From the NCBI GenBank assembly GCA_016744755.1, contig JADGDT010000020.1, positions 1-36,977 of the forward strand: a stretch of DNA of 36,977 nt, read 5' to 3'. Position 1 is the stretch's first letter, and each line of letters begins with the position of its first letter. A model generated the notes under the pieces. The model had not been told where the DNA came from, did not search any database, and was given only the letters and a program-made list of their open reading frames with translations. Shown piece by piece: positions 18,367-26,376 of this stretch. A program made the position numbers and the translations under genes. Source of the stretch: Ichthyobacteriaceae bacterium. Its GTDB lineage: Bacteria; Bacteroidota; Bacteroidia; Flavobacteriales; JADGDT01.

Positions 18367-20826
18367 ATGGAATCAAACAAAGAACTGGATCTAGCTTGGA
18401 ATTTTATTAAGAAAACTGATAGAAATATATTTCTAACGGGTAAAGCTGGAACAGGAAAAACAACTTTTCTACACAAAGTAAAAGAATCTTCTCTAAAAAG
18501 GCACGTTGTTGTTGCTCCAACAGGTGTGGCTGCAATTAATGCAAAGGGAACAACCATACATTCTTTTTTTCAAATGCCTTTTGGTCCAATTCTTCCAAGT
18601 GGAACTCAAGGAAATAGCAATGGTAGCATTGTACAGAGAAAATTTAATAAACGTAAAATTGATATTATTCGATCTCTAGATCTACTTATTATTGATGAAA
18701 TAAGTATGGTACGAGCAGATTTACTTGATGGAATAGACCAAATATTAAGGAGGTATAAAAATAGAGAAAAGGTTTTTGGAGGAGTTCAAATACTTATGAT
18801 TGGCGATTTGCAACAGTTAGCACCAATAGTTAGCGATGACGAATGGAATATTCTAAAACCCCACTACGATACAATTTATTTTTTTAGCAGTAAAGCCTTT
18901 AGAGATAGTTTTACTAGAAGTATTGAGTTAAAGAAAATTTATCGTCAACAGAATCAGAAATTCATTGATATTTTAAATGAAATAAGGAATAACAGTATTA
19001 CTCAAAATTCTATCGATGAATTAAACAAGAGGCATATTCCCAACTTTACACCTAAGGATAAAGATGGTTACATCACCTTAACAACCCACAATAATCAAGC
19101 AAACGAAATAAATAGGAATAAACTCAATAAGATCGAAAGCAACCCAACCTTTTTTGAAGCAATAGTTACAGGTAATTTCTCTGAAAATAACTTTCCTACT
19201 CAAGAAAATCTAGAACTAAAAACAGGTTCACAGGTTATGTTTGTTAAAAATGACAGCAATCCCGAAAAAAGATATTACAATGGTAAAATTGGTGAAATTG
19301 TAGATTTTGATGAAGGATCTGTAATTGTAAGATGTCCAGGAGATATTGAGGATATAGAAGCAGGAACTGAGGTTTGGGAAAATATCACCTACACAATCGA
19401 TAACAAAACTAAGGAGATTAAGGAAGAAGTAAAAGGATCTTTCGAGCAAATTCCTTTACGTTTGGCTTGGGCAATTACAATACATAAAAGTCAAGGATTA
19501 ACTTTCGAAAAAGCGGTAATCGATGTTCAGTCTTCTTTTGCTCACGGACAAACTTATGTAGCATTGAGTCGTTGTAAGACACTAGAAGGAATAGTTTTGC
19601 GAACTCCTTTAGCTCCACAAAGTATTATTCACGACAATACAATTACTTCTTTTACAAAAAACATAGAAGATAACCCCCCAACAAATAAAGATCTCTCAGA
19701 TGCCGAAAAAGAATATCAGCTAAATTTAATTTCGGAGCTATTTGATTTTACACCACTTCATTATCCTATATACAGAGCCTTGCAAATTGCTTATCAAAAT
19801 CAAAATACATTACGTGGGAATTATCTTGACCCCATAAAAATTATAAAAGAACAAGGCATCGATAATTTAATCAAAGTTGGTGTTTCGTTTAAAAGTCAAC
19901 TAAAAGAATTGAGTATTGATATTACTGACCCTCAAGCAAATAATAATATTCAGAATAGAATATCAAAGGGTTTAGAATATTTCGATAAACAGGTAGAAGA
20001 ATTTATAGAAAAGCCTTTAGGTGATTTAACCTTTTCTACAGATAACAAGGCGGTAAATAAAGATTTAAAAGAACATCTAAAAAGATTCAATGAGCTGATT
20101 AAAATTAAAGAGTTTTGTTTTAAAGGACTTAATGAGAAGTTTGATTCTAAAAAATATATGCAACTTCGCAACGATGCAGTTTTTGCTAAAATTAACGAGC
20201 CCAAAGTTGTAAAAAAAGAAGTTCAAATAAATGTAAACAACCAACTTTTCGAACAATTGCGTTCATACCGAACAGATACTTCTGAATACGAAAACATTCC
20301 ACTATTTCAGATTTTCACACAAGATTCTTTGTATGATATGTGTAGCGATTTACCAACAACACCAACTCAGTTGCGTAAGATAAAAGGAATGGGTAAAATA
20401 CGTGTAGAGAAATATGGGAATGAAATTATCGACATCATAAAAAAATATTGTGATACTGAGAATATAGACATAACTAAAACCACTTCTGCAGAAACAAAAA
20501 ATGTAAAATCCAAAAAAGCACCAAAAAGAGGAGAAACTCAACAGACTAGTTACGAAATGTATAAAAGTGGTTTGAGTATAGATGATATTGCCAAGAAACG
20601 AGAATTAAAATCTTCAACAATTGAATCGCACCTTGCTAACTACGTATCAGATGGCTCAATAAAATTATCTGAATTATTAGGAAGCAAAAAAAGTGAAGAA
20701 ATAATCAAAGCCATAAAATCTCAAAAATACGAAGAGTTGCCATTGGGAGAATTGAGACTTAAACTAGATGAAAAATACTCTTATGGAGAACTAAAGATGG
20801 CCTTAAATTATTTAAATTCAGAATAA
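18367..20826 (+). CDS. PIF1-like superfamily 1 helicase with C-terminal HRDC-like and helix-turn-helix (RQC/HTH_40-like) domains
   Basis: Walker A FLTGKAGTGKTTFL, LLIIDEISMVRADLLD, LAWAITIHKSQGLTFEKAVID, AHGQTYVALSRCKTLEGI; C-terminus PTTPTQLRKIKGMGKIRVEKYG (HRDC) and TSYEMYKSGLSIDDIAKKRELKSSTIESHL (HTH). Confidence 0.93.
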   Translation: MESNKELDLAWNFIKKTDRNIFLTGKAGTGKTTFLHKVKESSLKRHVVVAPTGVAAINAKGTTIHSFFQMPFGPILPSGTQGNSNGSIVQRKFNKRKIDIIRSLDLLIIDEISMVRADLLDGIDQILRRYKNREKVFGGVQILMIGDLQQLAPIVSDDEWNILKPHYDTIYFFSSKAFRDSFTRSIELKKIYRQQNQKFIDILNEIRNNSITQNSIDELNKRHIPNFTPKDKDGYITLTTHNNQANEINRNKLNKIESNPTFFEAIVTGNFSENNFPTQENLELKTGSQVMFVKNDSNPEKRYYNGKIGEIVDFDEGSVIVRCPGDIEDIEAGTEVWENITYTIDNKTKEIKEEVKGSFEQIPLRLAWAITIHKSQGLTFEKAVIDVQSSFAHGQTYVALSRCKTLEGIVLRTPLAPQSIIHDNTITSFTKNIEDNPPTNKDLSDAEKEYQLNLISELFDFTPLHYPIYRALQIAYQNQNTLRGNYLDPIKIIKEQGIDNLIKVGVSFKSQLKELSIDITDPQANNNIQNRISKGLEYFDKQVEEFIEKPLGDLTFSTDNKAVNKDLKEHLKRFNELIKIKEFCFKGLNEKFDSKKYMQLRNDAVFAKINEPKVVKKEVQINVNNQLFEQLRSYRTDTSEYENIPLFQIFTQDSLYDMCSDLPTTPTQLRKIKGMGKIRVEKYGNEIIDIIKKYCDTENIDITKTTSAETKNVKSKKAPKRGETQQTSYEMYKSGLSIDDIAKKRELKSSTIESHLANYVSDGSIKLSELLGSKKSEEIIKAIKSQKYEELPLGELRLKLDEKYSYGELKMALNYLNSE

Positions 20827-20843
20827 ACAGAATAACAATAAGT

Positions 20844-20889
20844 GCGACTTATAGTGAATATAATCACTATAGGTCGCGACTATTGGTGA
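20844..20889. promoter_or_regulatory. Three alternating 14-nt half-sites (GCGACyTATAGTGA-like) forming a hairpin/dyad upstream of the DUF4143 ATPase
   Basis: GCGACTTATAGTGA (20844-20857, +), TCACTATAGGTCGC (20864-20877, inverted copy), GCGACTATTGGTGA (20876-20889, +); central perfect palindrome GTCGCGAC at 20873-20880. Confidence 0.6.
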
Positions 20890-20929
20890 ATATGGAATAA
20901 TTTCATGCCTTTGAATAAAGATCATATGT

Positions 20930-22048
20930 ATGTATATAATGATTTTACAAGATAGTTTGGATAAAAAAATAGGGAAAGGCAAAGCTATTGTTTTAGTCGG
21001 TTCCCGTCAAGTTGGAAAAACAACGTTAATAAATACTGTTTTAAAAAACAAAAAACACTTATTTCTCAATGCTGACGACCCTAGCACAAAAGTACTTTTA
21101 ACAAATCCCAACACAGAACAAATTAGACGTATTTTAGGTAGCCATAATGTAGTTTTTATAGATGAGGCACAGAGAGTTCCTAACATTGGTTTAACTTTAA
21201 AAATAATTATCGATCAGTTTAAGGATGTACAACTTTTCGTTAGTGGTTCTTCATCTTTCGATATTGCTCAATCTATAAACGAGCCATTAACAGGTAGGAA
21301 ATGGGAATATAATTTGTTCCCTATAAGTTGGGAAGAATACGAAAACAAAGTTGGATATGTAAAATCTGAACAACAGCTAGAAAACAGGTTGATTCATGGA
21401 TTTTATCCAGATGTTCTTAATCACCCCGGAGAAGAGGCTGTAGTTTTAGAGCAACTTGTAAGTAGTTATTTGTATAGAGATATTCTTTCGTCCTACAATA
21501 TCAGAAAGCCAGAAGTACTAGAGAAGCTTGTGCAGGCCTTAGCATTTCAGATAGGAAATGAAGTTAACTACAACGAGCTATCTAAAACTGTTTGCATAGA
21601 TAAGAATACAGTTTCAAGTTATATAAATATTCTCGAAAAAGGGTTTGTGATTTTCAGATTACCGAGTTTCAATAGAAATTTACGTACCGAGATTAAACGC
21701 AACAGCAAAATTTATTTTTACGATGTAGGAGTTAGAAATACTATTATTGGTAATTTCAATAGTTTAGATTTACGTACGGATAAAGATGCTTTATGGGGAA
21801 ATTTTCTTGTTGCTGAGCGAATGAAACAAATTAACTATAAGCAAACTTTAGCCAAAATGTATTTTTGGAGAACAAAACATCAACAAGAGGTAGATTATGT
21901 TGAAATGCTAAATAGCGATTTGCACGGATATGAATTTAAGTGGAAAGCAAAGAAATCAACTAAACTTCCAAACAGCTTCTTAGAAACTTATAGTGCAACT
22001 TCAAATATAATTGATAGAGATAATTTTAGAGATTTTGTGATTATTTAA
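20930..22048 (+). CDS. AAA family ATPase with DUF4143 domain
   Basis: Walker A VLVGSRQVGKTTLI, VVFIDEAQRVPNIGLTLKIIID, LFVSGSSSFDIAQSINEPLTGRKWEYNLFPISWEEY, C-terminal DUF4143 pattern KIYFYDVGVRNTIIGNF...LWGNFLVAERMKQ...YFWRTKHQQEVDYVE. Confidence 0.93.
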   Translation: MYIMILQDSLDKKIGKGKAIVLVGSRQVGKTTLINTVLKNKKHLFLNADDPSTKVLLTNPNTEQIRRILGSHNVVFIDEAQRVPNIGLTLKIIIDQFKDVQLFVSGSSSFDIAQSINEPLTGRKWEYNLFPISWEEYENKVGYVKSEQQLENRLIHGFYPDVLNHPGEEAVVLEQLVSSYLYRDILSSYNIRKPEVLEKLVQALAFQIGNEVNYNELSKTVCIDKNTVSSYINILEKGFVIFRLPSFNRNLRTEIKRNSKIYFYDVGVRNTIIGNFNSLDLRTDKDALWGNFLVAERMKQINYKQTLAKMYFWRTKHQQEVDYVEMLNSDLHGYEFKWKAKKSTKLPNSFLETYSATSNIIDRDNFRDFVII

Positions 22049-22163
22049 TGTCATTTCTTGTGATGTTAAATATTACGCTATTTCTAGATATCCCATGTCT
22101 AATATTACGATATAATCTAAAAGTTGCATTTACAAGTTGAATCTAAGTTAGTTATATATTCAA

Positions 22164-22458
22164 GTGGCTCAAACTACAATTGTAATGATTCAACTATTTG
22201 TTAATAAGTCTAAAGTACTGGATAGAAGCCTATGGAACTATTGGATGATTATTCAAGAATCTTAAACAAGACTACATTGAACATAGGCTAAATGAAAGAA
22301 TTCTAGCATTAATTGCCGATTTATCCAATGTTTTGGAGTTTTTACTTGGAGAGGACGAAACTCACAAAATCATTAGTGTTTTAACGGCTTACAGTGATAA
22401 TCTTAAATTTATTGAAACATGTAATCTAAAGGATGGGTCACTAAAATTAGTGGCTTAG
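22164..22458 (+). pseudogene. Frameshifted gene remnant, family unknown
   Basis: My translation gives VAQTTIVMIQLFVNKSKVLDRSLWNYWMIIQES* (from 22164), then in another frame LKQDYIEHRLNERILALIADLSNVLEFLLGEDETHKIISVLTAYSDNLKFIETCNLKDGSLKLVA* (22261-22458), consistent with one indel near 22257. Confidence 0.4.
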
Positions 22459-22672
22459 TAGGGTGGGGGCGAAACTTTAGTTATGTATATTAAATTTAAT
22501 GAAGAACCGAGCATGAACGATAATATAACAATATGGTATAATTATAATACATGCGAACACCACCAGCCTCGACGGCTAGGTGGGTCTACCCAAAATATAA
22601 AAATATTCTAGATGAAAAAGGAAAATAGAAACAATTTATAAAGGTCATTTCATATTGTTTTTGGTATTAGTG

Positions 22673-22811
22673 CTAATTAGTGTAATTCGTGGATCAGAAC
22701 TAATTACCTTTATTTGCAACCACAAACAACGTATTAATCAACAGAACAATAAAATAAATAGGTACTAATTAGTGTAATTAGTTGATCAGAACAAATTTCC
22801 TACATTTGCAA
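22673..22811 (+). repeat. Two direct copies of a 47-nt promoter-like unit
   Basis: CTAATTAGTGTAATTCGTGGATCAGAACTAATTACCTTTATTTGCAA (22673-22719) and CTAATTAGTGTAATTAGTTGATCAGAACAAATTTCCTACATTTGCAA (22765-22811), 41/47 identical by eye; the second contains TACATTTG, matching the Bacteroidota -7 consensus TAnnTTTG. Confidence 0.75.
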
Positions 22812-22857
22812 TTACATTCAATTAAATAGTTCAACAACTCAACGATTAAACTCTAGA

Positions 22858-23790
22858 ATGAAAGTACTTTTTATAGACACAGCTCACGAGTCACTTGCCA
22901 AAGGATTAGAAAATCTAGGATATGAAACAGTCCTCGACAATACATCGTCAGAGCAAGAAATAGAATCTAAACTTAAAAATTATGTTGGAGTAATTATTCG
23001 TAGTCGTTTTAAGCTAGATAAACAATTTTTAGATGCTGGTTCTCACCTAAAGTTTATTGGTAGAGTAGGAGCAGGGCTAGAAAATATAGATGTTGATTAT
23101 GCTGAGCAATTAGGAATAAACTTAATTGCAGCTCCAGAAGGAAATAGAAACGCAGTTGGCGAACAAGCACTAGGAATGTTATTATCGCTATTCAACAACC
23201 TAAATAGAGCCGACAGAGAGGTTAGAAATGGTATTTGGATACGTGAGGGGAACAGAGGTGTAGAACTACGAGGTAAAACAGTAGGGATTATTGGGTATGG
23301 AAATATGGGTAATGCTTTTTCAAGAGTACTTGCGGGAATGGGGGTTGAAGTTATTTTTCACGATTTAAAACCCAATTTAACTAATGATAATGGCATACAA
23401 GTTTCGTTAGAAGAGCTTTTTGAAAGAACAGATGTTTTAAGCATACACACTCCCCTTACCGAGCTTACCATAAACATGGTTAATTCTGAGTTTATATCAA
23501 ATTTCAAAAAAAATATTTATTTTATAAATACTGCTCGTGGACCAATAACTGTTACAGAAGATTTGGTAGAAGCAATGAAAATAGGAAAGGTACTAGGAGT
23601 TTGTTTAGATGTGCTAGAATACGAAAAATCATCTTTCGAAAATATGTTCACCGAAAACGAATTACCTGAGGCATTTCAGTATTTAATCAAATCTGATAAA
23701 GTAATTTTATCACCACACATTGCAGGTTGGACTCACGAATCGAATGTGAAAATGGCTCAAACTATTGTGGAAAAAGTTAGTAAATTATAA
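22858..23790 (+). CDS. D-isomer specific 2-hydroxyacid dehydrogenase (phosphoglycerate dehydrogenase-like)
   Basis: LKFIGRVGAGLENIDVDYAEQLGINLIAAPEGNRNAVGEQALGMLL, GKTVGIIGYGNMGNAFSRVLAGMGVEVIFHD, INTARGPI, LSPHIAGWTHES. Confidence 0.92.
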   Translation: MKVLFIDTAHESLAKGLENLGYETVLDNTSSEQEIESKLKNYVGVIIRSRFKLDKQFLDAGSHLKFIGRVGAGLENIDVDYAEQLGINLIAAPEGNRNAVGEQALGMLLSLFNNLNRADREVRNGIWIREGNRGVELRGKTVGIIGYGNMGNAFSRVLAGMGVEVIFHDLKPNLTNDNGIQVSLEELFERTDVLSIHTPLTELTINMVNSEFISNFKKNIYFINTARGPITVTEDLVEAMKIGKVLGVCLDVLEYEKSSFENMFTENELPEAFQYLIKSDKVILSPHIAGWTHESNVKMAQTIVEKVSKL

Positions 23791-26355
23791 GTATTTATGA
23801 GCTCCTAAAGTTTTATAGTACCGCTTTATCAAAAACAAAAGCAACATAATTACTAATATTAGAATTAATGCTAAATAGTAGTTAATATAATTATTTTCAA
23901 CTTTATCAAAATTTCCATAGTAAGAAAATGAAGCCCAATAGTATGGTGATTTTTTTGAATTACTTAATTTATCATCATTTAAATAGACATGTTTTGAAAT
24001 GCTATTTGCCTCTACAATAGATTTGGTGTTTTTAAAATATCTATAAAATTCCTTTATTATTTCAGAGGTTGATTTGTCATTTATTTGCCACAAAGAGAAT
24101 AAAATATTATTTGCTCCAGCATATTGAAATCCTCTTGCAATACTCATTACTCCTTCACCTTTATTTACTTTTCCTATACCTGTTTCACAAGCACTAAGTA
24201 CTACTAATTTTGGTGATATATTCAACGAGTATAATTCATTCAATAGCAAAGTGCCATCGTATAACTCCATACTTGCTGGCTGTGTAAACGAACCACCTTT
24301 TGCATGTGTAGATAAATGGATTATATCAAAATCAATAATATTTTTTTTAAAGTTAAATATGGATGCTTGGTCGTTCATAAAAACTTTAGAATCACCAAAA
24401 TCAGTAATAGTTTGTGCTTCTTGAATTGAGTACTCAAGAACTTTATTTGTATTTTCATACACGGGGAATAGTCCTAAGATTCTATTTTTTTCACCTATAT
24501 CTTTTCCGTTATAATAAAATTCAGCACTTGAATTATATGCTAGATATTGTTTTAATACAACAAATGGCATTTTACCAAAATTATTGGAAATTGTACTTTC
24601 TGTAATTAGAGCATCAAAAGGAATGAAGTTTAATAAACCATCCGGAATAACAATTACATTATTGTATTTTGAAGTAATTTGAAAATTTGAATTTTCATAT
24701 AACTCAAAAGCTAGTTTCTTGAATTTAGAAATGTCATTATTGATGATTGAAGCATTATCGAAAAAGTGAATAAATTCTTTTATTTCATTTTTACCTAATA
24801 TAAGCCTGTGAAAAGTTATATCACTTTCTGTTAACGAAAACTGATAGATATTTTTGTCTCCATAGAAGTATTCTATAAGTATGGCATTGTCTATTTGTAA
24901 TTTCGCCCTAATTGCTTCTATTGATATATTTGACGATTTATTTTCAGGGTATTTTTCTGTAATTTCCTTGTGTATTGAGCTTATTTCAATATTAATAAAA
25001 TTCAATTTCTTGAGTAAATAATCAATTTTTGATGTTGTAATCCTATCATCTTGAATTAAGGTATTAGTTATTTTTTCTTGTGCGGAGTACAACTGCTGTT
25101 CTTTAATAAGTAAAGTGTCATTGGGATTTATGCTTAGCAAACTTCTTTTCTGAAACATGCTTTTCAAAACAGAGGCTTTGCTTTTTTCAGCATAAATAAA
25201 GGCTTGTTCGATGTACTTTGTATTTGATGTATTTTTATACTTTGAAAATAATAAGGAAATACACTTTTCGCTTCTTTTTCTATTTAAAGTATTATTTATA
25301 ATCTTAGTGTTCTGATTTGATACATTTTTTTTTAACAAACTAGAAACATAAAAAGATAAATCGTAATATTTGAGTGAGAGTTCAGTATCTAAACTCAATT
25401 GAGCATATAAGTCGAATATATCAATAAATGTATTTTCGGGATAAAGTTCTATATTATTTGGGAGTGTATTATTTTTATGAAGAGGCAATAATATTTTAAT
25501 AGCCTTTTCTAATGAAATTAAAGAGGAATTTGTTTTGTTGAGTTTCATTAGTAATTCAGCCTCTTCAACATAAAGTTTTGCTGTTTTTCTAGCTGAAAAA
25601 TTATTACTTTCTAATGTGAGTTCTTTTGCTTTTACAAATAGTTTATAACTTTTATTAAAGTTCTTTTTCTTGAATTCTATTAACGAATTAATCTTGTAAT
25701 AATTAGCTGTTTTTTCATGTAGTCTAGAATTTGTCTCCAATGCCTTATCAAACATATCTAAAGCAATATAGTTTGTGCTAAGATTATTGAATATCAGTTC
25801 TTTTTGTTCTACTGAAGTATTATTATTAAGTGCTTGTTCAAGTATTTCTACTGCGCGATTATAACTTCCAATATTGTGATAAACAACGGAAAGATTGATA
25901 CTTGCAGATGTAATTAGGGTTTGATTATTTTCTTTTTCAGCAATAATAAGATATTGTCTTATTACATTTTCGGCACTCGAATAATTTCCAACTATTGTAT
26001 ATAATTCACCTAGGGGTTTCAAACAATATTCTACAATATCGTAATTGGATAAGCTGTTTTCAACAAAGATATTATTGGCTTGTTCGTACTCCGATATTGC
26101 ATCGTAAATAATACTGTTTAGTTTTTGATAATATGCCTTATTGCACTTTAATATTACTAATGCTAGTTTTTCTTCTTTTGTAGTTGCTTGGTGCTCAAAT
26201 AGATCTTCTTTTTTTGATAAAACATGTAATGATTCTATATTTTTTTTATGAGTAAAACTATCTAGCGTATTATAAATCTGAGTTTCTAAATTCTGCCCAT
26301 ACATGGGAAATGCAACAATAATAAATACAAATACAGCGAACAGTTTATTAATCAT
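23785..26355 (-). CDS. Exported TPR-CHAT (caspase-like) protein with C-terminal transmembrane anchor
   Basis: Signal peptide MINKLFAVFVFIIVAFPMYGQ; TPR-like repeats (SYNRAVEILEQALNN, MFDKALETNSRLHE); CHAT catalytic motifs DIIHLSTHAKGG (His) and LVVLSACETGIGKVNKGEGVMSIARGFQYAGANNILFSLWQIND (Cys); C-terminal TM YYLALILILVIMLLLFLI followed by KRYYK. Confidence 0.93.
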   Translation of the reverse strand: MINKLFAVFVFIIVAFPMYGQNLETQIYNTLDSFTHKKNIESLHVLSKKEDLFEHQATTKEEKLALVILKCNKAYYQKLNSIIYDAISEYEQANNIFVENSLSNYDIVEYCLKPLGELYTIVGNYSSAENVIRQYLIIAEKENNQTLITSASINLSVVYHNIGSYNRAVEILEQALNNNTSVEQKELIFNNLSTNYIALDMFDKALETNSRLHEKTANYYKINSLIEFKKKNFNKSYKLFVKAKELTLESNNFSARKTAKLYVEEAELLMKLNKTNSSLISLEKAIKILLPLHKNNTLPNNIELYPENTFIDIFDLYAQLSLDTELSLKYYDLSFYVSSLLKKNVSNQNTKIINNTLNRKRSEKCISLLFSKYKNTSNTKYIEQAFIYAEKSKASVLKSMFQKRSLLSINPNDTLLIKEQQLYSAQEKITNTLIQDDRITTSKIDYLLKKLNFINIEISSIHKEITEKYPENKSSNISIEAIRAKLQIDNAILIEYFYGDKNIYQFSLTESDITFHRLILGKNEIKEFIHFFDNASIINNDISKFKKLAFELYENSNFQITSKYNNVIVIPDGLLNFIPFDALITESTISNNFGKMPFVVLKQYLAYNSSAEFYYNGKDIGEKNRILGLFPVYENTNKVLEYSIQEAQTITDFGDSKVFMNDQASIFNFKKNIIDFDIIHLSTHAKGGSFTQPASMELYDGTLLLNELYSLNISPKLVVLSACETGIGKVNKGEGVMSIARGFQYAGANNILFSLWQINDKSTSEIIKEFYRYFKNTKSIVEANSISKHVYLNDDKLSNSKKSPYYWASFSYYGNFDKVENNYINYYLALILILVIMLLLFLIKRYYKTLGAHKYL

Positions 26356-26376
26356 ACATCAGCTTTAAAACTATTT

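Noticed and set aside
20930-22048. DUF4143 ATPase as an anti-phage defence gene with neighbours
   Set aside because: No accompanying defence partners; these ATPases are common singletons in Bacteroidota. Only the upstream motif was kept as a finding.
23785-26355. Possible link of TPR-CHAT to a type III-E CRISPR (Craspase) system
   Set aside because: No Cas7-11-like gene, no CRISPR array, and the protein is exported with a TM anchor, unlike Csx29-type TPR-CHAT.
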